Shown here one piece after another: positions 27,501 through 34,614 of a DNA stretch of 64,000 bases. A program made the position numbers and the translations under genes. The stretch lies in the NCBI RefSeq assembly GCF_017356035.1, contig NZ_JAFIQX010000016.1, forward strand, positions 1-64,000, read 5' to 3'. Every line of letters begins with the position of its first letter. The stretch's first letter is position 1. Source of the stretch: Longitalea luteola. Its GTDB lineage: Bacteria; Bacteroidota; Bacteroidia; Chitinophagales; Chitinophagaceae. Under the pieces are notes generated by a model that was not told the origin of the DNA, did not search any database, and was given only the letters and a program-made list of their open reading frames with translations.

Positions 27501-29058
27501 TGTGGCGGTCAGGAACGACAGATCCGTAAATGACGAAACTTTCCCTGATCTTTTTTTTAGAACCATTTGGCATACTCCGGAAATAGATCAGATCCACCGA
27601 ATTTTTCTGGTTACCGCTTCGCCGGCAGCAAACAACATGGAACGTTATCTGTGGGAAGAGATACAAAAAGAAGGTTACCCGTCATGGAGCCACAGAGAAT
27701 ACACTGCAAACATTACAAATGCAGACCTGGTCATTTTCATTATTAATGAGATCACCTTTTTCGGGGGAAGACCCATGCCCTCGCTGGAAGAACAATATAA
27801 TCTCGCTCTACAACGAAAGAAAAGAATACTTGTATTTATCAATGAGCAAATGACAGCATCCAGGATATTGATAAACTTTATAAAAGGCCCCATTGAAGGT
27901 CAGATCATTTACGATTACAGTGACGAGCAAGACATCCTTGATAAAATACAACGCTATATTACTCACATTAAAAGAATAGAAAAACATGGGAAAAGAATGT
28001 CCCTGGCCAACACGTTGAAGTATATAGAGCAGGAAATAACTAAGAAGGACCTGGAACCCGGCTATGATCTGTTTATTAATTATGGAAAACTGAATGATTT
28101 TTCATTTCCGGTCAATCGACAGCGTTCAGTCATGACGGCAGCCCCGAAAACAGCCGATAATCCCAAACCTAAAAAGGATTCTTTCAAAGCAACCGTAAAA
28201 CGATTGTACGAATCAAGACAAATCAAGGTACCGGATGACTTGCAGAAAGGCCGATGGGGCGGCAAAGCAACGAACAACGGCAAACGCCTGCAGGCCCGCG
28301 TAGAACCGCTTAAAGACAGTCCTGGTCTTTATAGTATATTTGTCACCATTTCAGGCAAACCGCTTAGCGGACAGGTTGCCCTCTTCCTGCACAATAGTTT
28401 TTCCGATGAAATAGAATATGGTACCGCCGTTAATGATCAGGTTACATTCGACCTGGTTGCTTATGAGGCATTCACAATGGGCGCGTATGCAGAAGATGGA
28501 ACCACGCTTGAACTGGATCTGAACACCGTAAAGGGATACCCGGCCGCTTTTTATTACCATGATCCTACGCCTTCCTTTAAAAAAATGGTGGAGAACTTAT
28601 ACAATTCAAACCCGGTAAAAGATAAAAGTGATCTGCAAAAAGACCGCTGGGGTGGTAAAAAAACGGATGAAGGTCTGACAATGCATGCTACAGTAAACAA
28701 AACGTTCTCTCCCGGTTGGTTTAATATACATATAACCGTGACAGCAGAAGACAAATGCCCATTTGACGGCGAAGTAGCATTCTTCATCCACGACAGCTTT
28801 CCGAACGAGATAAGGTATACCGCCGTAAAAAACGGACAGGCCAGTCTGCATGTGCTTGCGTACGAAGCCTTCACCATTGGCGCTTATACCGATGAAGGAG
28901 TTTTCCTCGAGCTCGATCTGCAGGAGCAAGAAGGATATCCATCCGGGTTTTATTATGAACAGAAAGTTCGCAAGCCTAAAGCAAAAGCCAGGCTACCATT
29001 GAAAGCATCAGCTTCCAAAAAGAAAACCATGCTTAAGAAGTTTATGCGAAAAAAATAG
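24559..29058 (+). CDS. Large multidomain conflict protein: dead caspase, TIR-like, LRR, tandem pYEATS
   Basis: 1499 residues. From the N-terminus: a helical domain (about 1-225) that may be the VMAP-like third component of MoxR-vWA systems; a caspase fold (about 272-480) with the His replaced (CFQGQS, Q344) and the Cys position taken by His (ILDSHKC, H403), so inactive; a peptidoglycan-binding-like helical module (about 489-540); a TIR-like region (about 549-690, ending EECNWRSLPF); leucine-rich repeats (about 720-850); an unassigned part; a DUF4062/TIR-like region (about 1012-1150, IFLVTASPAANN to KRILVFINE); then two tandem modules, each a DLQK-RWGGK segment (about 1228 and 1358) plus a prokaryotic YEATS-like beta domain (VALFLHNSF, YEAFTMGAY); and a Lys-rich tail. 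It lacks a signal peptide. It is probably sensor and scaffold. Confidence 0.8.
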   Translation: MVEPLIKNVRAAEQCVIAYWQKLKPHYAGHEEAPLWMACLAAFPVAVNIDLLYQLWANFRELKDTNGKTYQLPPLVVNDCILSPLFRITGKEMYEMASDTRAFLLSVLKENFGEHLIEDLASFLYKYIQEKKTTAFPKNFYDAQEWTALLAVAPRLAAMNILTSLRSTLEKDRLQSIGVTNLLTTLVKENHELADMLRKAIDIKQEYEDIKADDIVAEAADDIPNKNIMIMPAAAGTGITIDVPAAFTNTLMPLYEAGVAETYRQNDSTNKGVVYAVMVIGTTSLHQMHLAFADALRNKNLVKEQNIHLFFASAATYAAVMDTLRRVLSQANADDTVLFCFQGQSFKEDKTIHLVLTDSSEEGAHETIRYNAATQTLTNDAFSELVRQHAIKRPAIIIILDSHKCTPFDWLPNNYTNQVTIAPDDNVKASSELPPGLIAMLARKIAASKQNLTYKEIIAHLVTIEKHWPRIIIQPEWLDNYFLTPIKQSPTLQIQQLLSALGYSLFVDGKPGSQYRKVLQDFTTRYGLTPDEDVLKELQNAVLLKNGSLIQIFYISPDSVSVPNEIREQQDRLKQAFKREIETTNKVTVKTIEDFENDVDDKLYERLLHEIHVILIGVDSSWIEETNKRKDFYAGLIILLSLNKNVYFVIEEECNWRSLPFINNRVLPLTLQPVNQEDGMQELIRNVAAILEKMQKYLLPENPAADGSVIEQRIREARKTKELDLSGLSLQEIPPAVFQMEGLISLDLSNNNIAVLPENVGKLNKLRKLNLSRNPIESLPENVILFLLEELDLRETRIERLPGTIGELSNLKRLRIDFTRIKVLPVGFFVNGLPRELTWDGLELLNVNTSVNPASLAAYFAPFHTKEFAILEIHSESAIPRFDTVPAAVREKVHYHFLSQVDTLRELFEVIYTEAGDKHTIVYLCDEKNILSPQFGIDAERHDLIHQYWEAFGKPLNLMINNPHMQSAAYIDLTDKGALNFVAVRNDRSVNDETFPDLFFRTIWHTPEIDQIHRIFLVTASPAANNMERYLWEEIQKEGYPSWSHREYTANITNADLVIFIINEITFFGGRPMPSLEEQYNLALQRKKRILVFINEQMTASRILINFIKGPIEGQIIYDYSDEQDILDKIQRYITHIKRIEKHGKRMSLANTLKYIEQEITKKDLEPGYDLFINYGKLNDFSFPVNRQRSVMTAAPKTADNPKPKKDSFKATVKRLYESRQIKVPDDLQKGRWGGKATNNGKRLQARVEPLKDSPGLYSIFVTISGKPLSGQVALFLHNSFSDEIEYGTAVNDQVTFDLVAYEAFTMGAYAEDGTTLELDLNTVKGYPAAFYYHDPTPSFKKMVENLYNSNPVKDKSDLQKDRWGGKKTDEGLTMHATVNKTFSPGWFNIHITVTAEDKCPFDGEVAFFIHDSFPNEIRYTAVKNGQASLHVLAYEAFTIGAYTDEGVFLELDLQEQEGYPSGFYYEQKVRKPKAKARLPLKASASKKKTMLKKFMRKK

Positions 29059-29075
29059 TGTTCGTTAAGGCGATG

Positions 29076-30026
29076 CTATTCTTCCTTCAACCACGCCACT
29101 TTTTGAACCGCGGTATGCGATGCGGCTAATATTTCTCCATATAATTCAGGACGCCGCGCATTTTTATAGCGGTAGGCACCTGCCTGCGTTAATTTTTGCG
29201 GTGTCAGCGTAGCAATGGTAAATTCGTTACCTAAAGCACGGCATTCAGCGATCACATCGCCAAAAGGATCGAGGATCATGGAACAGCCATTCTTCAATTG
29301 ATCGTCATCCATCCCGATAGGATTTGAAAAGACTACGTACACGCCATTATCATAAGCGCGGGCCGGCAACCATTTCATCAGCCAGCTTCGGCCTTTCAGC
29401 CCATCGAATTCGGCCCGCAGTGAAGTTGGATCTTCTTCCCTTTTGAACCATAACGCCGGGTCAACAAAACCTGCGCCGGGCCGGGGCGATGGCGTGCACA
29501 TGGTAACGTGCGGCATAAAAATAATATCAGCGCCCAACAAGGTGGTGGCCCTTACATTTTCGATAATGTTATTATCGTAACAGATCAGTATGCCGCATTT
29601 CCAGCCAAAGAGTTCGAACACCACATAGGAGTCGCCGGGTGTAAGGTGGGGATTGATGAAGGGATGCAATTTGCGGTATTTGGCCACCAGTCCTGAGCTG
29701 TTCACACACACATATGCCTTGTGCAAAGTTCCGTCGGCTGTTTTCTCGAACAACCCGGCCAGAATAACAATGTTTAACTCAGTTGCTATCTGAATAAGCG
29801 CCTGTATGCTTTCTCCTTCGGGGATCAATTCCGCAATAGCCGTCAATTGCGCCTTATCCAAATGCCGCGCGAATGTATATCCTGTAATGGAACATTCATG
29901 AAATGCGATCACCTGCGCTCCCTGTGATCTTGCCTGTGCGGCAAGTTCGCGGATAATGCTGAGGTTATACGCCTTATCATTACTCCTGTGTTCAAACTGG
30001 GCGGTGGCTATTTTTATCGGTTGCAT
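29076..30026 (-). CDS. Carbon-nitrogen hydrolase (nitrilase superfamily)
   Basis: A 316-residue amidase/nitrilase. The catalytic triad is visible: Glu in IAFHECSITGY, Lys in AKYRKLHPF and Cys in GILICYDNNI (E44, K119, C148 counted from the chosen ATG). Members cleave amides, carbamoyl groups or nitriles; a carbamoyl-putrescine or omega-amidase type is possible, but the substrate cannot be read. The ATG at 30026 is preferred to the TTG just upstream. The gene is convergent with the conflict operon, with only 17 bases between the stops and no visible terminator. The AraC-type gene upstream on the same strand ends 52 bases away and may be co-transcribed. Confidence 0.88.
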   Translation of the reverse strand: MQPIKIATAQFEHRSNDKAYNLSIIRELAAQARSQGAQVIAFHECSITGYTFARHLDKAQLTAIAELIPEGESIQALIQIATELNIVILAGLFEKTADGTLHKAYVCVNSSGLVAKYRKLHPFINPHLTPGDSYVVFELFGWKCGILICYDNNIIENVRATTLLGADIIFMPHVTMCTPSPRPGAGFVDPALWFKREEDPTSLRAEFDGLKGRSWLMKWLPARAYDNGVYVVFSNPIGMDDDQLKNGCSMILDPFGDVIAECRALGNEFTIATLTPQKLTQAGAYRYKNARRPELYGEILAASHTAVQKVAWLKEE

Positions 30027-30030
30027 CAAG

Positions 30031-30038
30031 CAAAAATA
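30031..30038 (-). promoter_or_regulatory. TAnnTTTG box touching the nitrilase start
   Basis: TATTTTTG on the minus strand matches the Bacteroidota -7 consensus exactly and ends 4 bases before the ATG at 30026. If used, the mRNA would be nearly leaderless. A chance match is possible. Confidence 0.25.
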
Positions 30039-30078
30039 CGATCAGCCGGTACCGGTGAATTGTAAAAAAGCGACATTC

Positions 30079-30873
30079 TTATAACGCCAGAAAATTCAAA
30101 GCAAGCGGCTGAGCGGTGTGGTATAGATGGGGTGTTATACCGGTGTATTTTTTAAATTCCTTGATAAAATGCGCCTGATCGAAATAGCCGCTGTCATAGG
30201 CAATTGCTGTGAGCTGACGATTTTCTTTTAACCGCTGCATTCTTTTTATACTTAAACTGAGCCGGATTATATCAGAAAATCGCTTGGGGGTAAGTCCAAT
30301 ATGCAATTTGAATTTCCGTTCCAGGGTTCGCTCGTTCACTGACAGCACGGAGGTGAGGGATTCTATGGTCAACAGGCCTTGCTGTTTTATAATATGTTGT
30401 ACAGCCTGCATGATCAGCGGGTCAGGGATCATGCTTCCATCTACCTGCTGCAGGAAGAAGGCATCCAGCAGCCTGATACGTTCATGCAATTGCGCCGTGT
30501 TTGCCAGTGTATTGGCAAGATCATTGACAGGAGCGCCTACAACGTCAGCTGCCGGAAAAATGCAATTATACCACTCACTGGCAGGCACGCCCCACAACTG
30601 AAAAGCGCCATACGGTTGCAGCACCACTACGATGAGGTTAATATCACCGACAAGCGAAAGATCATGGTATGTTTTTACCTGTCCGTATAACCAGCAGGCA
30701 TTTACTTCAGCTGTTGTGCCGGCGGAACCGAGCGCCGCATTTCCCAGGTTAAAAACCAACCCGGTATTACCATCGGCAAATAAACGGTGTAAGCTTTGAG
30801 CCCGGCGCACACTATCCAGGATCAGATAATGTTTCACCAGATGGGCTAAAGCAGGATGTGGCCGTATTTGCAT
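30079..30873 (-). CDS. AraC family transcriptional regulator (DUF6597-type N-terminus)
   Basis: 264 residues. The N-terminal half is a cupin-like ligand region that begins IRPHPALAHLVKHY and contains QPYGAFQLWGVP, typical of the DUF6597 sub-group. The C-terminal half (about 150-258) is the double helix-turn-helix AraC domain: TIESLTSVLSVNERTLERKF, then TAIAYDSGYFDQAHFIKEF and the signature end YTGITPHLY. Likely target is its own unit or the downstream nitrilase gene, 52 bases away in the same direction. The ligand is not predictable. Confidence 0.9.
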   Translation of the reverse strand: MQIRPHPALAHLVKHYLILDSVRRAQSLHRLFADGNTGLVFNLGNAALGSAGTTAEVNACWLYGQVKTYHDLSLVGDINLIVVVLQPYGAFQLWGVPASEWYNCIFPAADVVGAPVNDLANTLANTAQLHERIRLLDAFFLQQVDGSMIPDPLIMQAVQHIIKQQGLLTIESLTSVLSVNERTLERKFKLHIGLTPKRFSDIIRLSLSIKRMQRLKENRQLTAIAYDSGYFDQAHFIKEFKKYTGITPHLYHTAQPLALNFLAL

Positions 30874-30914
30874 GAGAATTATATTTATGCGAATGCCTTA
30901 AAGTTCCAACCTTT

Positions 30915-30922
30915 CAAATATA
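30915..30922 (-). promoter_or_regulatory. Candidate -7 promoter box for the AraC gene
   Basis: TATATTTG on the minus strand is an exact TAnnTTTG match, 41 bases upstream of the ATG at 30873. The hairpin repeat at 30928-30965 lies immediately upstream of it. Confidence 0.4.
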
Positions 30923-30927
30923 TGCCA

Positions 30928-30965
30928 ATTTGCACAACCTGTCCCCGGCTTTAGCCGGGATTTGC
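30928..30965. repeat. Dispersed 38-bp hairpin repeat, copy 1
   Basis: A perfect hairpin CCCGGCT-TT-AGCCGGG flanked by ATTTGCACAAC on the left and ATTTGC on the right. A near-identical copy lies at 49308-49344. The core is followed by TTGCTATTTGCTAATTG here and TAATTTGCTAATTG there, so the similarity extends beyond the hairpin. Confidence 0.75.
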
Positions 30966-31050
30966 ACATATGCACGTTTGCTATTTGCTAATTGATCTGA
31001 TCCACCCCATTCTCCCCCATCTGCTCCAGTAACCAATTCACCGTTCATTT

Positions 31051-31058
31051 TATCTTTG
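31051..31058 (+). promoter_or_regulatory. Candidate -7 promoter box for the GNAT gene
   Basis: TATCTTTG is an exact TAnnTTTG match 18 bases before the ATG at 31077. It overlaps an in-frame upstream TTG, which argues that the ATG and not the TTG is the start. Confidence 0.45.
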
Positions 31059-31076
31059 CCAAAGAATACACACACA

Positions 31077-31556
31077 ATGAACAACAGCCAGGCACTTACC
31101 TTCAGGAAAGCAGTTTCGCAGCAAGACTTTGAAAACGGAAAACAATTATTTCTTCAATATATTCAGTCACTCGATTTTGAACTCAATTTCCAGGACGTTG
31201 ACCGCGAACTGGCAGAAATTGCTACTGAATACAACGATCCAACCGGTGTACTGTTGTTGGTCTATGATGGCGACAAAGCCGTCGCCTGTGCCGGTGTTCG
31301 CAAGATAGATGCAACCATTGCGGAACTGAAAAGGATGTTTGTAAATCCCCAATACCGCGGCCGCCAGCTCGGTCAGCAATTACTGCAACAGGCGTTGTCA
31401 GCAGCCAGCCATTTGGGTTACCGGTTCATCCGGCTCGATACTGTACCGCGTATGCATGCGGCCATTAAATTATACCAGTCAGCCGGCTTCTACGAAATAA
31501 AGCCTTACCGGTTCAACCCAATTCCCGGCGCCTTGTTTATGGAGAAAGAATTGTAA
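31077..31556 (+). CDS. GNAT family N-acetyltransferase
   Basis: 159 residues from the ATG at 31077. The acetyl-CoA binding core is clear: AELKRMFVNPQYRGRQLGQQLL (motif A, R-G-x-x-L/I-G) around residue 90-105, then LGYRFIRLDTVPRMHAAIKLY and AGFYEI, the usual end of the fold. Such enzymes acetylate amines of small molecules or protein N-termini; the substrate is not readable. It is divergent from the AraC gene and precedes a small unknown gene. Confidence 0.88.
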   Translation: MNNSQALTFRKAVSQQDFENGKQLFLQYIQSLDFELNFQDVDRELAEIATEYNDPTGVLLLVYDGDKAVACAGVRKIDATIAELKRMFVNPQYRGRQLGQQLLQQALSAASHLGYRFIRLDTVPRMHAAIKLYQSAGFYEIKPYRFNPIPGALFMEKEL

Positions 31557-31601
31557 ACGCCGGTACATGGGGGGATGGCACCATTTTTTGTAACTTACGG
31601 T

Positions 31602-31817
31602 ATGGACGATCGACAATTCCATAATGAAAATGACAACCGGGAGGTGACCTTAACGATCCATGTTAATGTACCCGACTATACGCCTGACTGGCTCATCGTT
31701 CGTCACAGGATAACACAGACCACTTTCACCGCAGCTGTAAAAAAAGCCGATTTTGCCCGGCTGGAAGCCGACCAGATGGTAGATTCCTTTTCTATCAACG
31801 AAGAACTCGATTCATAA
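31602..31817 (+). CDS. Small hypothetical protein, 71 aa
   Basis: A short acidic protein with a clear beta-strand pattern (REVTLTIHVNVPDY, DWLIVRHRI). The ATG at 31602 (MDDRQF) is preferred because the upstream in-frame ATG at 31575 starts a less protein-like segment. No family is recognised. It follows the GNAT gene by 45 bases and may be co-transcribed. Confidence 0.5.
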   Translation: MDDRQFHNENDNREVTLTIHVNVPDYTPDWLIVRHRITQTTFTAAVKKADFARLEADQMVDSFSINEELDS

Positions 31818-31983
31818 ATATGCCTGCCGGCAACGTCTGGCCTGCTTCCGAAACAGGGGCCATATATTTTATCATATAAACCGCTGAAAAATAGCAGACT
31901 GAAAAAAATTTAAAAAAAGTTCGGCGAACCTGTCCAATCCGGTTCGTCCCGGTCATTATTAACGTATACAACAAACATTAATA

Positions 31984-32475
31984 ATGATAAAACAGAACGA
32001 AATGAAACAGCCGATCAATGTTATGGAAAAGGGCCAACGGGCTTTAAAAGCGTTAAACAGCCTGGGCGCCTACCTGGGGAAATCACCGATAGAACAGTCA
32101 CTTTTACACCTGATCTATTTCCGCGTATCACAGGTCAACGGTTGTGCATTCTGCCTCGACATGCATTCGAAAGACCTGCTGGCGGAAGGCGAAAATCCGC
32201 AACGGCTTTTTGTACTGGATGCATGGCGGGAAGCGCCTTTCTATAGCGAACGTGAACGCGCGGCATTAGCCTGGGCAGAAGCATTGACAAGGTTAAATGG
32301 CAGTCACGTGGATGAAGTCATTTACGAAAATGCCCGACAACAATTTTCCGAAGAAGAACTGATCGATCTTACGTTTGCCGTGATCGCCATCAACAGCTAT
32401 AACCGGGTGAACATTGCCTTCCCCAATCCTGCTGCTGTAGGCATGTACACGCCAGGTATGTTTGCTCACGCTTAA
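31984..32475 (+). CDS. Carboxymuconolactone decarboxylase / AhpD-like protein
   Basis: 163 residues of the CMD family. The redox motif is GCAFCLDMHSKD (Cys-x-x-Cys with the His three residues on), as in AhpD-type alkyl-hydroperoxide reductases. The following ERAALAWAEALTRL and SYNRVNIAF are typical for the family. An oxidative-stress role is likely but the electron donor is unknown. The ATG at 31984 is used; a second ATG 18 bases later is possible. A weak hairpin (CGAACC/GGTTCG, 31925-31946) lies in its leader. The TAA stop is inside the first unit of a tandem repeat. Confidence 0.85.
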   Translation: MIKQNEMKQPINVMEKGQRALKALNSLGAYLGKSPIEQSLLHLIYFRVSQVNGCAFCLDMHSKDLLAEGENPQRLFVLDAWREAPFYSERERAALAWAEALTRLNGSHVDEVIYENARQQFSEEELIDLTFAVIAINSYNRVNIAFPNPAAVGMYTPGMFAHA

Positions 32476-32536
32476 CGAAAAACGCTTAACGAAAAACGCT
32501 TAACGCTGAACGCTTAACGCCGAACGCTTAACGCTT
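32467..32536. repeat. Degenerate tandem repeat, ACGCTTAACG units
   Basis: About five or six copies of ACGCTTAACG with 3- to 4-base variable spacers. The first unit contains the last codons and the TAA stop of the AhpD-like gene. Confidence 0.8.
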
Positions 32537-32592
32537 GCCCCGTATAAGAAACAGGAACTGTACCTTGTATCCTGTATTTCCAGGCCTCTCCC

Positions 32593-32634
32593 GATTGACG
32601 ATTCACGATTGACGATTGACGACTCACGATTCAC
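32593..32634. repeat. Degenerate tandem repeat, GATTGAC / GATTCAC units
   Basis: Six consecutive 7-base units alternating between CGATTGA and CGATTCA/CGACTCA. A shorter relative (TGACGATTGACGATTG) occurs at 40530-40545. Confidence 0.8.
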
Positions 32635-32684
32635 CTTTTTAATTTAACTTGTCACCCTTTCAGGCGTGACACAAAACAAATAGT

Positions 32685-33023
32685 ATGAAAGATTTCATGT
32701 TTATATTCCGCCAGCCCAGCTACGATTACAGCAATGTTTCGCCCAAAGAAATGCAGGCGCTTGCAAAAAAATGGCAGGACTGGGTAGGCGGTATTGCCGC
32801 CCAGGGAAAATTAGGCGCTACCGGCGCCCGCCTGGCAACAGAAGGGAAAGTATTGAAACCAGGTGGTGTAATTACCGATGGTCCGTTCGTGGAGATCAGA
32901 GAACGCCTTGGCAGTTTCATGACCGTTAAGGCAGAGAACATGGAAGAAGCACTCACGCTGGCGCATGGTTGTCCGGCCCTGGATGCCGATGGCAGTGTTG
33001 AAGTGCGGCCATTGTACCAATAG
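32685..33023 (+). CDS. DGPF / YCII-related domain protein
   Basis: 112 residues with the family pattern MFIFRQP...S, KWQDWVGGIAAQGKL, the DGPF motif (GVITDGPFVEIRE) and a C-terminal VEVRPLY. These YCII-like proteins are the standard neighbours of ECF42-type sigma factors, exactly the arrangement here: the sigma-factor gene starts 129 bases downstream on the same strand. The biochemical role of DGPF proteins is unknown; they may sense a signal that releases or activates the sigma factor. Confidence 0.88.
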   Translation: MKDFMFIFRQPSYDYSNVSPKEMQALAKKWQDWVGGIAAQGKLGATGARLATEGKVLKPGGVITDGPFVEIRERLGSFMTVKAENMEEALTLAHGCPALDADGSVEVRPLYQ

Positions 33024-33024
33024 G

Positions 33025-33068
33025 CGATGTGACAATGTGACAATGTGATGATGTGATGATGTGATAAT
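33025..33068. repeat. Degenerate tandem repeat, ATGTGA units
   Basis: Five or six units of GATGTGAC / AATGTGAC / GATGTGAT, starting 2 bases after the stop codon of the DGPF gene. Confidence 0.75.
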
Positions 33069-33105
33069 GAATACACTTCGACGCGGTGGCAATGAACAAC
33101 GCTGT

Positions 33106-33138
33106 AACCGTGCCACAGTCTCAACCGGTGGCACGGTT
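33106..33138. other. Hairpin in the DGPF-sigma spacer
   Basis: An 11-bp perfect inverted repeat (AACCGTGCCAC with GTGGCACGGTT), loop of 11 bases, ending 14 bases before the ATG of the sigma factor. It has no T-tract, so it is more likely a translational or mRNA-stability element than a terminator. Confidence 0.6.
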
Positions 33139-33152
33139 AAATTGTAATTACT

Positions 33153-34400
33153 ATGGAAAAAGAACAGGAATCACTAAAACAGTTGTTCCAGCAGGAGTTT
33201 GCCAAAATGGTAGCGGTGATCAGTAAACAGTTCGGACTGGAACATATAGAACTGGCTGAAGATATCGTAAGCGAAACCTTTCTGGCAGCCTCTGAAACCT
33301 GGGGCATGAACGGGCTGCCGGCCAACCCGCCCGCATGGTTATATGCAGTAGCCAAACAAAAAACATTGTATCATTTCAGGCGGCACAAAATTTTTGAACA
33401 AAAAGTCGTTCCTGAAATAAAAGCCCAGCAACCAGTGAACACAGATCCCGATCCGGTTAATTTTTCCCAGCAGAATATTAAAGACAGTCAGCTCCAAATG
33501 CTGTTTGCCATTTGCAATCCCGTCATTGCCAGCGAAGCCCAGATCGGACTGGCATTGCGCATCCTTTGCGGTTTTGGCATCGACGAAATTGCCGAAGCAT
33601 TTTTAACCAATAAAGAAACCATTAACAAACGTCTTTTCAGGGCAAAGGAAAAACTGCGCAATGAAAAGGTACAGCTCATTCCTATCGACAATACCCTGCC
33701 TGACCAGGAACTGGATAACCGGCTCGACAATGTGCTGCACATCATTTACCTGCTTTTCAGCGAGGGATATTATTCGCAAACTGAAAACACCATTTTGCGT
33801 AAAGACTTTTGTATAGAAGCGATGCGGCTGGCAGGTATGCTAACTGCTTATGACCGCACCAACCGGCCCAAAACAAATGCCCTGCTGGCCCTGATGAGCT
33901 TTCATGCGTCGCGGTTCCATGCCCGCGAAACCAACAACGATACCCTCGTATTATACGAGGAGCAAAATACCGATCTATGGGATACCGCACTCATCAACCA
34001 GGGTATCCGGTTCCTGAATAATTCTGCGCAGGGCAATGAAATAAGCTCCTACCACCTCGAAGCAGGTATCGCTTACTGGCATTGCATCAAGGAAGATATC
34101 CCCGAAAAATGGCAGGCCATCCTGCACTTGTACGATCAGTTGATATTGATAAACCCCTCGCCCGTCGTTGCCCTCAACCGAATCTTTGCTTTGTATAAGG
34201 CCAAAGGAAAAGAACCGGCCTTACAGGAAGCCCTGCAACTGCCGGCCAATAACAATCATTTTTATTTCCTGCTGATGGGTGAATTGTACCGCGACCTGGA
34301 TAACCGGAAAGCATTGTTGAATTACCAGCAAGCCCGGGCTTTGGCCAAAACACAAACAGAAAAACAGGGCATCCAGGAAAAAATAGACAGCCTGCCTTAA
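33153..34400 (+). CDS. ECF42-type RNA polymerase sigma factor
   Basis: 415 residues, far longer than a simple ECF sigma factor (about 190). Region 2 is visible as LAEDIVSETFLAASETW and WLYAVAKQKTLYHFRRH (about 25-80). Region 4 holds the helix-turn-helix IDEIAEAFLTNKETINKRLFRAKEKLR (about 145-175). The remaining 230 residues are a DUF6596/TPR-like extension (IIYLLFSEGYY, EAMRLAGML, LILINPSPVVALNR). This architecture plus the upstream DGPF gene is diagnostic of the ECF42 group, which has no classic anti-sigma factor; the extension probably holds regulation. A hairpin lies just before the start codon. Confidence 0.92.
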   Translation: MEKEQESLKQLFQQEFAKMVAVISKQFGLEHIELAEDIVSETFLAASETWGMNGLPANPPAWLYAVAKQKTLYHFRRHKIFEQKVVPEIKAQQPVNTDPDPVNFSQQNIKDSQLQMLFAICNPVIASEAQIGLALRILCGFGIDEIAEAFLTNKETINKRLFRAKEKLRNEKVQLIPIDNTLPDQELDNRLDNVLHIIYLLFSEGYYSQTENTILRKDFCIEAMRLAGMLTAYDRTNRPKTNALLALMSFHASRFHARETNNDTLVLYEEQNTDLWDTALINQGIRFLNNSAQGNEISSYHLEAGIAYWHCIKEDIPEKWQAILHLYDQLILINPSPVVALNRIFALYKAKGKEPALQEALQLPANNNHFYFLLMGELYRDLDNRKALLNYQQARALAKTQTEKQGIQEKIDSLP

Positions 34401-34614
34401 AATAGCCGGCATCGCTGCTTGCCATCGCGCCACAGTTATTAATTTCGCGCCTCATTTACCATTACCAAGGTGATCAGCAGGCAGGTGAATGGTTTCATGT
34501 ACCCGTTAAAAATTTATTGCAGCGCCTGCACAAATCCTTATGCCCGTTACGTTATAGGATCGCTGTACCGTATGATCTTGTGACCGGATAAGAATGCCGA
34601 ACCCAAATAACCTT

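Noticed and set aside
13615-29058. Reading the operon as a toxin-antitoxin or type I/III restriction locus.
   Set aside because: No methylase, nuclease or antitoxin-like gene is present; the MoxR-vWA pair and protease effectors fit a ternary conflict system better.
32467-33068. Possible CRISPR array in the repeated spacers.
   Set aside because: Units are only 6-13 bases, variable, and have no unique spacers of 30 bases; no cas genes are present.
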